From the IMG/VR virus record IMGVR_UViG_3300018080_000569, positions 1 through 24,775 of that record: a stretch of 24,775 nucleotides of DNA. The stretch is one strand, 5' to 3'. Source of the DNA: a virus. The notes beneath the pieces were generated by a model. The model saw nothing but the letters and a program-made list of their open reading frames with translations, had not been told where the DNA came from and did not search any database. Made by a program: the position numbers and the translations under genes. This document shows positions 5,980-13,996 of the stretch, piece by piece (position 1 is the first letter of the stretch; each line of letters begins with the position of its first letter).

Positions 5980-8151
5980 ATGGTTGACCAGGCTCAATTA
6001 AAGGCCGCCGAAAAAAAACTCGACCAACAGCTTCGGAAGATCCGCAAGCTGACGGGTTCGGACTCCGAACGTGATCGAGACGCGGCACGCAAGCGACGGC
6101 TCCGAGCGGCCGGCCGAGAGGTCATTATCCCTCCGGTCGCGGATCCAGAGCGACGGGCTCGCCTCGAAGCAAACGATGAGGAGTGGCTCGCATACTACTG
6201 CGGCGACTTGTTCTGGTATGACTTCACCGGCCAGCAACGAGCAATGATCGAGGCAATTCGCCACGCTATTCGATACGGCGGTGACCAGTCACTCGCGGCC
6301 AGCCGCGGGGAGGGCAAGACCAAACTCTTCGAGCGCATGCTCCTCAAACATTCGTTGTCCGGCGAAGTGACGTTCGCGGTGCTGTTCGCGGCGACCGGAT
6401 CCGCGGCTCAGGATTCTCTTCAATCTATCCGCGACACAATTGAAACCAATGACAAACTGTACGACGATTACCCCGAGGTGTGCGTCCCCGTGCGAGCTCT
6501 GGAGAACACTCCGAACCGCGCTCACTACCAGACCGTCACCGGCAAGCGGATCGACAACGGCAAGCCGTATGAGCAAGTGCCGAGCCGATTCGCGTGGTGC
6601 GGCCATGAGATCGTTTTCCCGCGGGTCCCCGGTTCACCGTCCAAGGGGGCGATCATCGCAACGAGGGGCCTAGACGCGGCGGTAAGGGGTCTGAACAAGA
6701 ACTCGCGGCGGGTCCAGGTGGCCGGCATTGACGACCCCGACACGGAGGAGACGGTCCGGTCCGAGGATCAGGCTCACAAGCTGGAGGAGCGGATCGACCG
6801 CGCTATCGCTGGCCTCGGCGGACAACAGCGGTCGGTGGCTCGCGTGATGCTCTCGACTATCCAGCGGCGGGAGTGCGTCTCCGCCTGGTATACCGACCCG
6901 AGCAAGAAACCCTCGTGGAAGGGCAAGCGGTTTCGGTTCCTACTAAAGAAGCCGGACCGTGAGGATCTATGGGATGAGTACGTACAACTCCGCCAACTCA
7001 ACCACCAGACAACAGACGAAGAGGGGAACTTCACGGACCCGAACGCTCGCGGCGCTCACAATTTCTACTTGGAAAACCGGGAGGCGATGGACGCCGGGGC
7101 GGAGGTGGCGAATCCGCATAGGTTTGACGCTCAAGAATTGCCGGACGGATCTCAGCTCGAAGTCTCTGCCCTGCAACGGTATTACAACGAAGTGGCTAGG
7201 ATCGGACCGGAAGCCGTGGCGTCCGAGTACGACAATGATCCGCCGGAAGAGACGGGGCCGATTGAGTCTGGTATCACGGCTCACCGGATCCAGCGGCAAG
7301 TCAACGGCTACCCGAGGCGAGTTGTGCCTCCTGGTTGCACGGTGGTCACCCAAGGGATCGACGTCCGAAAGATCGCGCTCCACTACGTCGTGAGGGCGTG
7401 GCGGCCGGGAGCCACCGGGTTCACCATTCATTACGACGTCCAAGAGGTACGCGGAACAATACGCGGATCCGACGAAGGCGTCGAGCACGCGATTATCAGG
7501 GCGTTAGAGGAGCGAAAGAGCGACCTGGAGAGTAACCCCTACACCACCGAGGACGGCGAGATCGTTCCAGTGGTCTCCACCCTCGTTGACGCCGGATGGA
7601 AAACGCCGGCGATATACCACTTCTGCAAGCTGGCCGGCAAGGGCTGGTGGCCGGCGATGGGGTTCGGCAAAAGCAACGGATGCGTTAAGGCGGCGTTCAA
7701 TATGCCGAGCAAGGATAGCGCGACGCGGCGGAGCGGCCAGGACTGGTTTCTCACGTACCAACGGGAGCCGAAAGTCTGGTTAGTCGCGTGCAATGCGGAC
7801 GGGTGGAAATCGTGGGAGCACGCTAGATGGTTGACGGATCCGTCGCAACCTGGATCCATGACGCTCTGGGGAAAGACGTCCGGCGGCAAGCGATTGTCGG
7901 ATGATGAACAAAAACACTTCGCCTACTCCAAACACCTCACGGCGGAGGTGGAGGTCGAGGAGGTGGTGAAGGGTATCCTTCAACGCTCGTGGAAGAGCAA
8001 GAGCGACAACAACCATTACCTCGATGCGTCGTATCTCTGCGACGTGGCGGCAAACATGGCGGGGATCCGGTTACTCGGGGGAACGGGGCGGACAGCGGTC
8101 AAGGCAGACTCTAGGCCGAGTTTGGCGGACCTAGCAAAGGGTAGGACGTGA
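5980..8151 (+). CDS. phage terminase large subunit, GpA family
   Basis: 723 residues. The N-terminal ATPase has the P-loop SRGEGKT (108-114) and a Walker B-like 'VQVAGIDDPDTEE' with acidic residues at 250-252. A C-terminal nuclease half carries spaced acidic residues as in RNase-H-like terminases: 'QGIDVRK' (D461), 'LVDAGWKT' (D537) and 'HYLDAS' (D682). Length and order match the lambda gpA group, which cuts concatemers and drives DNA into the prohead. The ATG at 5980 has no Shine-Dalgarno; it follows an A-rich leader (GAAAAAAAACTTTTTG), so initiation may rely on an unstructured AU-rich 5' end. Residues 1-60 are very charged and could carry a DNA-recognition role, because no separate small subunit is seen. 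It opens the late block. Confidence 0.92.
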   Translation: MVDQAQLKAAEKKLDQQLRKIRKLTGSDSERDRDAARKRRLRAAGREVIIPPVADPERRARLEANDEEWLAYYCGDLFWYDFTGQQRAMIEAIRHAIRYGGDQSLAASRGEGKTKLFERMLLKHSLSGEVTFAVLFAATGSAAQDSLQSIRDTIETNDKLYDDYPEVCVPVRALENTPNRAHYQTVTGKRIDNGKPYEQVPSRFAWCGHEIVFPRVPGSPSKGAIIATRGLDAAVRGLNKNSRRVQVAGIDDPDTEETVRSEDQAHKLEERIDRAIAGLGGQQRSVARVMLSTIQRRECVSAWYTDPSKKPSWKGKRFRFLLKKPDREDLWDEYVQLRQLNHQTTDEEGNFTDPNARGAHNFYLENREAMDAGAEVANPHRFDAQELPDGSQLEVSALQRYYNEVARIGPEAVASEYDNDPPEETGPIESGITAHRIQRQVNGYPRRVVPPGCTVVTQGIDVRKIALHYVVRAWRPGATGFTIHYDVQEVRGTIRGSDEGVEHAIIRALEERKSDLESNPYTTEDGEIVPVVSTLVDAGWKTPAIYHFCKLAGKGWWPAMGFGKSNGCVKAAFNMPSKDSATRRSGQDWFLTYQREPKVWLVACNADGWKSWEHARWLTDPSQPGSMTLWGKTSGGKRLSDDEQKHFAYSKHLTAEVEVEEVVKGILQRSWKSKSDNNHYLDASYLCDVAANMAGIRLLGGTGRTAVKADSRPSLADLAKGRT

Positions 8152-8153
8152 GC

Positions 8154-8438
8154 ATGAGCAAAAGTCACTTCACAGAACGCCCGTCTCTCGCGGAGATTGC
8201 CGGGGAGGCCAGCAAGCGGCGTCGGTGTCCGAAATGTAAGAAACGAGCGTGGGGAGTCACCTCGGTTTGGACGAACGCGGACGGCAGCCGGCGACGGTCC
8301 TTTCATTGCCGGGCGTGTGGGTACACCGACAACTCGACCGAGCGGTACGACTCCGACATTGCCAGTGGTGGCAAAAATGAACCGGATCCGCCACTTTCGC
8401 TTGACCCTCCCGTACTGGAAATGGACACTACTGAATAG
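8154..8438 (+). CDS. zinc-ribbon protein between terminase and joining protein
   Basis: 94 residues from ATG 8154, with AGGA 7 bases upstream; a GTG at 8148 overlapping the terminase stop is the alternative. Four Cys in two pairs, C25-x2-C28 and C52-x2-C55, lie 23 residues apart, with 'RCPKCKKRAWGVTSVW' and 'RSFHCRACGYTDN', as in transcription-factor-like zinc ribbons. A short acidic, Pro-rich tail follows. Possible roles are nucleic-acid binding during packaging or late regulation. It could stand in for a small terminase, but nothing in the sequence shows that. It lies just before the terminator at 8480-8516. Confidence 0.7.
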   Translation: MSKSHFTERPSLAEIAGEASKRRRCPKCKKRAWGVTSVWTNADGSRRRSFHCRACGYTDNSTERYDSDIASGGKNEPDPPLSLDPPVLEMDTTE

Positions 8439-8479
8439 ACTTCTACTAGGTCAACGGGGAGTAGCTACCCCACACAAGA

Positions 8480-8516
8480 GGCCGTTCGGGGCCGAACACC
8501 CGAGCGGTCTTTTTTT
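8480..8516 (+). terminator. rho-independent terminator abutting the gpW-like start
   Basis: An 11-bp stem GGCCGTTCGGG / CCCGAGCGGTC (two G-U pairs) with an 8-base loop, followed by seven T (8510-8516). The next base is the A of the following ATG. This is a textbook intrinsic terminator for rightward transcription. Confidence 0.8.
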
Positions 8517-8720
8517 ATGGCTGAGACGATTCAAGAGAAGATCGACGAAATCGCCAGGAGCGGCGTCAAGGAAGCTACCGTCGACGGCGCCACGACCAAG
8601 CGATTCACGCCGGCCGAGCTAGCGGAGGCGGACCAAGCCACCGCGACGAATACCGCGATGGGCAAGAACCACCTCGGTCTACGGTTCCGCAAACTGAAAC
8701 CACCGGGGGGCGGGCTGTGA
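8517..8720 (+). CDS. gpW-like head-to-tail joining protein
   Basis: 67 residues, the usual size for the lambda W group (about 60-70). The pattern 'QEKIDEIARSGVKEATVDGATTKRFTPAELAEAD' (helix, short strand pair with 'VDG', 'T...L.EAD' helix) and the basic end 'LRFRKLKPPGGGL' match small head-completion proteins encoded directly before lambda-type portal genes. Such proteins plug the portal after packaging and form the tail docking site. The ATG follows a T-tract with no ribosome-binding site, since a terminator hairpin occupies that place. The stop overlaps the portal start as GTGA, so the two are coupled. Confidence 0.75.
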   Translation: MAETIQEKIDEIARSGVKEATVDGATTKRFTPAELAEADQATATNTAMGKNHLGLRFRKLKPPGGGL

Positions 8721-10240
8721 ATTGGCTACAGAAATTCGCCTCTCGTGTTTTCCGGTTGCCACCTCCTCAGCGGAGTGTCACAACCGCTCAAGGCCCCGTG
8801 AGGGTGAGGGCACGATACGACGCCGCTCAAGATGGGACCGGCAACGAAGCTCACTGGGCGGCGGCTGACGCCCTGGACGCTGACGCGGCGAACTCGCTGA
8901 CCGTCCGCAAAAACCTACGGGAGCGGTCGCGGTACGAGCGAGAGAACAACGGTTACTCGAAAGGATCCTACCGCACTCACGCAAACTACGTTGTCGGATC
9001 CGGCCCGAAGCTCCGAATGGAGACGAAATCGGAAGGCTTCAACAAAATGGTTGAAGCGGCCTGGTCGCGGTGGTGCAAGGCGGTGTCGTTCCGCCGAAAA
9101 CTCCGCGTGATGCACCTGGCGAAGTGCGGCGACGGCGAATCCTTTGCAAGGCTAGTGAACAACCCACACCTACGCGACCCCGTTCAACTCGACATTTCCA
9201 CTTTTGAGTGTGACCAGTGTTCATCGCCTTCCTTGTCCTACGGTGTCGAGAACCACATCGACGGGATTAAGTTCGATAATTTCGGCAATCCGGTTTCCTA
9301 CGACGTATTGAAGCGTCACCCTGGCGGATTGTGGGGCTGGGGGTCCGGTTCTGAGGTCGATGAAGTTTCGGCCGGGAGTATTCTTCACTGGTTTCTCTTG
9401 GAGCGGGCGCAGCAACACCGCGGCGTACCCGACAACTCCTCGACTCTCAGCTTGACGGCGACGTCCAGACGGTTCCGCGAAGCAACGGTATCGGCGGCCG
9501 AGACAGCGGCGTCGTTTGGTATGGCACTTGAAACCACAGCAGCGTCATGCGTGGAAGCGGACGAGATTCGGCCGCTCACCGAATTGGAGGTGGATCACAA
9601 CATGGCGGTGGCGATGCCTATGGGATGGCACGCGAATCAGCTCAAATCGGAGCATCCTTCCACTACTTACGGCGACTTCACACGGCAAACCGTCAACGAA
9701 CAATCGCGGCCGTTGTCGATGCCTCGCAATGTGGCGATGTGCGACAGCTCTGACTACAACTTCTCTTCCGGCCAGCTCGATCACCACACCTATTTCGCAG
9801 CTTGCGACAACGAACGCCTCGACGCCGATGAGCTAGTTGTTGAGCCCACCTTTGAAGCCTGGTGGAAGGAGGCACGCGACGTCTACGGGTGGGTCTACGA
9901 TGCGGCGGAGGTGCCTCCTCATTCATTCGGCTGGCCGGCCTACCCAAAGATTGATCCAGAGAAGACGGCGAAGGGTCGATCCGTCTCCCTCTCCGATGGA
10001 GAGACCACCCTCAGCCGATTGCACGCCGAGGACGGCAAGGACTTCGAGGAGGAGCTGGTTGTCATGGCTCGTGACTACGGCGTCGAGCCGGATGAGATGC
10101 GGAAGATACTCCGCGAAAAGATATTCGCCAACGCTAAGCCGGCGGAAGTCGAAGAGGAAGCGGAAGTCGAAGAGGAACCGGACGGTGACGGAAGGAAGCT
10201 CCAAAACAGGTTTCGGAGAAACGGTCATGCAAAAGTATAG
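8717..10240 (+). CDS. portal protein, lambda gpB-like family
   Basis: 507 residues from GTG 8717, which overlaps the previous stop. 'RERSRYERENNGYSKGSYRTHANYVVGSGPKLRM' near residues 70-105 is the hallmark N-terminal segment of lambda-type portals. The central 'DGESFARLVNNP', 'EVSAGSILHWFLLERAQQHRGVP' (near 225) and 'RFREATVSAAETAA' also fit the family. The protein forms the dodecameric ring at one capsid vertex that passes DNA and binds the terminase. The C-terminus ends in an acidic repeat (EVEEEAEVEEE) and a basic tail. Its last 14 bases overlap the capsid gene start. Length agrees with the family (about 480-530). Confidence 0.92.
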   Translation: MNWLQKFASRVFRLPPPQRSVTTAQGPVRVRARYDAAQDGTGNEAHWAAADALDADAANSLTVRKNLRERSRYERENNGYSKGSYRTHANYVVGSGPKLRMETKSEGFNKMVEAAWSRWCKAVSFRRKLRVMHLAKCGDGESFARLVNNPHLRDPVQLDISTFECDQCSSPSLSYGVENHIDGIKFDNFGNPVSYDVLKRHPGGLWGWGSGSEVDEVSAGSILHWFLLERAQQHRGVPDNSSTLSLTATSRRFREATVSAAETAASFGMALETTAASCVEADEIRPLTELEVDHNMAVAMPMGWHANQLKSEHPSTTYGDFTRQTVNEQSRPLSMPRNVAMCDSSDYNFSSGQLDHHTYFAACDNERLDADELVVEPTFEAWWKEARDVYGWVYDAAEVPPHSFGWPAYPKIDPEKTAKGRSVSLSDGETTLSRLHAEDGKDFEEELVVMARDYGVEPDEMRKILREKIFANAKPAEVEEEAEVEEEPDGDGRKLQNRFRRNGHAKV

Positions 10241-12410
10241 CTCGATCAAAGCCAGCTTGAAGGATCTCCCCGACAGTATCGTCATTGCAGCCGAGGAGTT
10301 GACGATTGCCGCGGCGGCGGGCGAGAGCGAAGGGGACCGGGCTCGCCGGATGGATATTCGGGCCTATAACGGCGGGTTTCTCCGCGTCGAGAAATATCCA
10401 TACCCCGTCGTCTGCGACATCAAGGGGATGCGCGTCCGCCGCACCAAACTCCCCGTTGACCGTGAACACGATCCCGACCGCCTGGTAGGTCACATTCACA
10501 CAATCGACAAGAGCTCGGGCGAATACATAAACGCGGTTGCATTTGCCTCCGTACCGGGGGCGGACCGGGAGCAAATGCTCGCAGCCTATGACAACGACTA
10601 TCCATGGGAGGCATCCATCGAGGTTCGCCCGACGTCCCCTCCCAAGCTAATCCCCGAGGGGAAAACGATTCAAGTCAACGGCCGGGAACACACCGGCCCG
10701 TTCATCCTAGCCAAGACCAGCGAGCTTTATCGCATTTCAATTGTCGGACAAGGCGGCGACGACGAAGGCGCGACCGTGCGAATCGCGGCGTCTGCCCAAA
10801 CCCAAAACCACGATTCAGGAGGTTTACCCATGGACTTCACGGAATGGCTCAAGAAGATGCACCTCGACCCCGAGACGCTGACCGACCAGCAAACGGCCGC
10901 TCTCAAGGCGAAGTTCGACGCCGAGGTCAAGGATGGCCCGCCGCCGATCAAAGGCAAGGCCGGCAACGGCGACAGCGATCCGCCGATAGTCAAGGAGATC
11001 CCCGAATTTGACCCGGTGGAGATCCAGGCGGCCTACACTCACCACGTCGCGGTGATCGAAGCGGAGGCAGCCGGCTACGACTCCAGCAAGGTCGAGAAGC
11101 TGGCGGAGATCAAGGCGAAGGCGTTGGAGGGCAGCCTCGCAACCTACCGCCAGGCCGTCTCAGAGAAATGGCCGACGATCAAGCTCGAAGCCGAGACGAT
11201 CAAGGCGCAAGCGGACTTCCGCGTCGAGTTGGTTCGCGCCGAGCGTCCGACCGCTCCGCCGATCCACTCCAGCAGCAAAGACCTCAAGGCCGACGTGCTT
11301 GAAGCGGCCCTGTCAATCTCGGCCGGTCTGCCGGATTACGAGAAGGCGTATTCCGACAAGACCCTGGAGGAAGCCGACAAGCATTACCGAAGCCTCGGGC
11401 TCCAAGAGGCAATGCTCATTTGCGCCCGAGCCAACGGCTACAGCGGTCGCGGGAGTTTCCGGTCGGGATTGCGTGAGATCTTCGAGTACGCCTTCCCGAT
11501 TCGCGGTGCGTTCACCGCGGTCAGTCTGCCGGGAGTGTTGGGCGCCGCGGCCAATAAATTCATCCTCGCCGGGTTCAACCACGTCGACGACACATGGCGG
11601 CAGATCTCCGCGGTGAAGCCGGCGACGGACTTCAAAGCCATGACCCGCTACCGCCTCACCGATGGGCTCGAATACGAGGAGGTCGGTGCATCGGGCGAAA
11701 TCAAGCACGGTTCCCTGGGGGAAGAGAACTACACGAACCAGGCCAAAACCTACGCAAAGATGCTCGGTCTGACTCGCGTGAACATCATCAACGACGACCT
11801 GGGGGCGTTCGACACGATTCGCCAGCGGTTAGGCCGCGGGGCCGCGTTGAAGCTGAATACGGTCTTTTGGACCGCGTTCCTCGACAATGCCTCGTTCTTC
11901 ACCGATGCGCGTGGCAACTACATGGAAGGCGCCGGAACGACGCTCCAAAGTTCGCAGCTCACGGCGGCCGTGTTGCTGTTCCGCAAACTCAAAACGCCGG
12001 CGGTTCAAGGGCAAGAGGGACACGTCCTCGGAGTCAAGCCAAAGAACCTCCTGGTACCGCCCGAGTTGGAGGTGACGGCCGACGAGTTGTACGAATCGAC
12101 CAATATGGTAGGCGGATCTACCAAGTCGACCGCGAAGAACACTCACGCCGGCAAATACAAGCCGATTGTGACGCCCTACTTGTCGGACGATTCAATCACG
12201 AACTACTCGACGACGGGCTGGTACCTGTTGGGTGACAAGGATGATCTACCGGTGATGGAGGTGGTGTTCCTCAACAACCAACAGACCCCCATCGTGGAAT
12301 CGGCGGAGGCGAACTTCAACGTTCTCGGCGTTGAGTTCCGCGGGTACCACGACTTTGGGGCAGCCAAGGCCGAATACAACGGCGGTGTGAAATCTAAAGG
12401 AGCTGCGTAG
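10227..12410 (+). CDS. fused prohead protease, scaffold-like linker and major capsid protein (Mu gpT-like)
   Basis: 727 residues from ATG 10227, with GGAGAAA 5 bases upstream, inside the portal 3' end. Residues 1-195 look like a prohead protease: 'DREHDPDRLVGHIHTI' supplies a candidate catalytic His81, 'PWEASIEVRP' a candidate Ser130, and 'ELYRISIVGQGGDDEG' is the usual closing strand. Residues 200-420 are helical and charged, like a scaffold or delta domain ('AEIKAKALEG', 'ELVRAERP'). Residues 425-727 match Mu gpT-type major capsid proteins ('SLPGVLGAAANKFILAGF', 'LGRGAALKLNTVFWTAFLD', 'LLVPPELEVTADELY'). An internal in-frame ATG at 10830 with AGGAGGT 6 bases upstream should also give a 526-residue scaffold-plus-capsid product. 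The protease probably cleaves the fusion during maturation. Confidence 0.85.
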   Translation: MQKYSSIKASLKDLPDSIVIAAEELTIAAAAGESEGDRARRMDIRAYNGGFLRVEKYPYPVVCDIKGMRVRRTKLPVDREHDPDRLVGHIHTIDKSSGEYINAVAFASVPGADREQMLAAYDNDYPWEASIEVRPTSPPKLIPEGKTIQVNGREHTGPFILAKTSELYRISIVGQGGDDEGATVRIAASAQTQNHDSGGLPMDFTEWLKKMHLDPETLTDQQTAALKAKFDAEVKDGPPPIKGKAGNGDSDPPIVKEIPEFDPVEIQAAYTHHVAVIEAEAAGYDSSKVEKLAEIKAKALEGSLATYRQAVSEKWPTIKLEAETIKAQADFRVELVRAERPTAPPIHSSSKDLKADVLEAALSISAGLPDYEKAYSDKTLEEADKHYRSLGLQEAMLICARANGYSGRGSFRSGLREIFEYAFPIRGAFTAVSLPGVLGAAANKFILAGFNHVDDTWRQISAVKPATDFKAMTRYRLTDGLEYEEVGASGEIKHGSLGEENYTNQAKTYAKMLGLTRVNIINDDLGAFDTIRQRLGRGAALKLNTVFWTAFLDNASFFTDARGNYMEGAGTTLQSSQLTAAVLLFRKLKTPAVQGQEGHVLGVKPKNLLVPPELEVTADELYESTNMVGGSTKSTAKNTHAGKYKPIVTPYLSDDSITNYSTTGWYLLGDKDDLPVMEVVFLNNQQTPIVESAEANFNVLGVEFRGYHDFGAAKAEYNGGVKSKGAA
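10817..10832 (+). promoter_or_regulatory. internal ribosome-binding site and start for the scaffold-capsid product
   Basis: AGGAGGT at 10817-10823, 6 bases, then ATG at 10830, in the same frame as the protease-capsid gene (603 bases downstream of its start). This is the best Shine-Dalgarno in this part of the genome and decides that a shorter product beginning MDFTEWLKKM is made. The nested arrangement recalls lambda C/Nu3. Confidence 0.75.
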
Positions 12411-12420
12411 CTCTGGCTCG

Positions 12421-12460
12421 ACCCGGCGGGTGGCCTGCCCCTGCCCGCCGGGTTCCTTTC
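12421..12460 (+). terminator. hairpin after the capsid gene, weak terminator or attenuator
   Basis: A perfect 10-bp stem ACCCGGCGGG / CCCGCCGGGT with a 13-base loop lies 10 bases after the capsid stop and is followed by a pyrimidine run TCCTTTC. The T-content is low, so partial termination or 3'-end protection of the abundant capsid mRNA is more likely than full termination. Confidence 0.55.
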
Positions 12461-12525
12461 AGCAGGGCAGAACCTAGTAGAACCAACGAACCAAACAGTT
12501 TGACAAACCAAACAGGAGGCCAGTC

Positions 12526-13920
12526 ATGGCTCAAACACAAACACCCTCGCAACTGGCCGAAGACGAAGGCCGGTACATTCCGCACACCCCGTCAAGTGCC
12601 GTCTATGGCGGCGACGTGGTTGTCGTGGGCACGATGCCTCTCATCGCTCCCGTTGACATCGCGGCCAATGCCCTCGGGGCTCTCGACTCCGGCGGTATTT
12701 GGAAGGTTCCGAACACCGACGGCGAGAGCGGTTCCGAAGGGGACGCAATCTATTGGGACGAAAACGGCTCGCCCGAAGTGGGCACGGCGTCAACCGGATC
12801 CGCCACCGCGACGGCCAGCGGCAACAACCTCATGGGGTTTGCCGTCGCGGACTGGTCTGCGACCGATCGGTTCATCCACGTCAAAATGACGTGTGCCGAG
12901 CGGACCGCGACCATTGCCGGCAGCGTGACAGCCGACGACATCACCGGTTCGGACTCCAGCCTCGGCATCGCCGGTAAGGCGGGTGCGACCGGTAACGGTG
13001 GCGCCATCGCGGTCACCGGTGGTGCTGGCGACACTGGCAACGGCGGGGCCGTGTCGGTCACGGGTGGTGCCGGATCGACTGGTCTCGGCGGGGCCGTGAG
13101 CATGGTCGGTGGTGCTGGCAACGGTGCCAACGCCGGCGGAGCGGCGAGCGTGACCGGTGGAGCCGGTGGAGCCGCGGGGGCTGGCGGGGCCGTGTCAGTG
13201 GCCGGTGGTGTGCCGGCGAGCGGCAACGCGGCCGGCGGAGCGGCGAGCGTAGCCGGCGGAGCGGGCTCGGGTACCGGGGCCGGTGGTGCGACCACCCTGG
13301 TCGGCGGTGCATCGGGATCCGGTGCGACCGGTAACGGTGGAGCAATCTCCGCGACGGGCGGGGCGGCTTCCTCGACCAACGGGGCCGGCGGTGCGGCATC
13401 AATGGTCGGTGGTGCTGGTGCTGGTACCGGGGCCGGCGGTGCGGTGGCTATCACCGGTGGAGCGTCAGGCGCAGGAGCCACCGGAAACGGTGGAGCCGTC
13501 AATATCACAGGTGGAGCGGCCAGCTCGACCAACGGCAACGGCGGTGACATCAAGCTGACGCCGGGTGCCCTGGCCGGTACCGGGCGAGCCGGAAAGGTTC
13601 ACCTCGACGGGTTCTGTGCTCTCATGACCGCACAGACCATCGACATGAGCGACGCGCAGGTCGCGTTGACCGCGGTGACTCTCACCGGCAACTGGCTCCT
13701 GGTGGATCCGAACTCCTCGGGCGCCTCGGAGAATCTGTTGTTGCCACCGGAAGCTGACATGGCTGACGTCATGCTCATTATCAAAAACACGGGAGGCGAG
13801 CACATCGCCTTACAAAACGACGCCGGCGGTGCAATCGGCACAATCGAGGATGCCGAGGCGGCCCTGGTGCATTGCGACGGTACCACCTGGACAATCATCC
13901 AGTTTACCGAAACGACGTAA
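12526..13920 (+). CDS. DUF2190-like capsid decoration protein with a Gly-rich repeat insert
   Basis: 464 residues from ATG 12526, with AGGAGG 7 bases upstream. Residues 1-140 resemble DUF2190 decoration proteins: 'GGDVVVVGTMPLIAPVDIA', 'GIWKVPN', 'GDAIYWDENGSPEV', 'GFAVADWSATDRFIHVKM'. That family is normally about 110 residues and coats the capsid next to the capsid gene. Residues 147-342 are about 12 copies of a 15-18 residue repeat, consensus G-A-x(3-5)-G-x-G-G-A-V-S-V-x-G. Residues 352-464 form a beta-rich terminal module ('ENLLLPPEADMADVMLIIKNTGGEHIALQNDAGG', 'VHCDGTTWTIIQF') seen at the ends of many phage surface proteins. The architecture suggests a head-fibre or spike. Binding a host surface sugar is inference. 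Confidence 0.75.
   Translation: MAQTQTPSQLAEDEGRYIPHTPSSAVYGGDVVVVGTMPLIAPVDIAANALGALDSGGIWKVPNTDGESGSEGDAIYWDENGSPEVGTASTGSATATASGNNLMGFAVADWSATDRFIHVKMTCAERTATIAGSVTADDITGSDSSLGIAGKAGATGNGGAIAVTGGAGDTGNGGAVSVTGGAGSTGLGGAVSMVGGAGNGANAGGAASVTGGAGGAAGAGGAVSVAGGVPASGNAAGGAASVAGGAGSGTGAGGATTLVGGASGSGATGNGGAISATGGAASSTNGAGGAASMVGGAGAGTGAGGAVAITGGASGAGATGNGGAVNITGGAASSTNGNGGDIKLTPGALAGTGRAGKVHLDGFCALMTAQTIDMSDAQVALTAVTLTGNWLLVDPNSSGASENLLLPPEADMADVMLIIKNTGGEHIALQNDAGGAIGTIEDAEAALVHCDGTTWTIIQFTETT
12964..13560 (+). repeat. Gly/Ala-rich tandem repeat region inside the decoration gene
   Basis: About 12 degenerate coding repeats of 45-54 bases, dominated by GGCGGNGCNGT/GGTGGTGCTGG-type blocks. The protein repeat keeps two Gly pairs, with variation restricted to the short loop between them. 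Near-identical blocks ('SSTNGAGGAASMVGGAG' and 'SSTNGNGG', or 'GATGNGGA' three times) show duplication within the gene, so copy number may vary between relatives. Confidence 0.8.
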
Positions 13921-13936
13921 GTCTGTTTTTCTCCTT

Positions 13937-13973
13937 CCTCCGCCCCCGGTCTGATACTCGCCGGGGGCGGAGG
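13937..13973. other. strong GC hairpin between decoration and neck genes
   Basis: A perfect 13-bp inverted repeat CCTCCGCCCCCGG / CCGGGGGCGGAGG with an 11-base loop, in the 76-base gap. No T-tract follows on either strand; a T-run precedes it on the plus strand. It may stabilise or process the capsid-region mRNA, or cause pausing. Confidence 0.6.
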
Positions 13974-13996
13974 GGCCTCGGGGCTCAGGGTGCGAG

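Noticed and set aside
366-5987. 1873-codon plus-strand open frame as a real gene
   Set aside because: The minus-strand genes beneath it have recognisable families (DUF932, DUF4942, DUF6573, HTH, HNH-like) and good ribosome sites; the plus translation is low-complexity Gly/Val/Arg typical of antisense.
9837-10226. N-terminal extension of the capsid frame up to 9837
   Set aside because: It lies wholly inside the portal gene in another frame and is Ser/Arg-rich nonsense; the start at 10227 has a ribosome site and a sensible protease N-terminus.
12750-13553. 267-residue Pro/Ala-rich minus-strand frame
   Set aside because: It is the antisense of the Gly-rich repeats (GGN codons read as NCC Pro), with no ribosome site.
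12964-13560. a CRISPR array or variable-region of a diversity-generating retroelement
   Set aside because: Repeats are degenerate, in-frame and coding with no unique spacers; no reverse transcriptase or template repeat is visible in the window.
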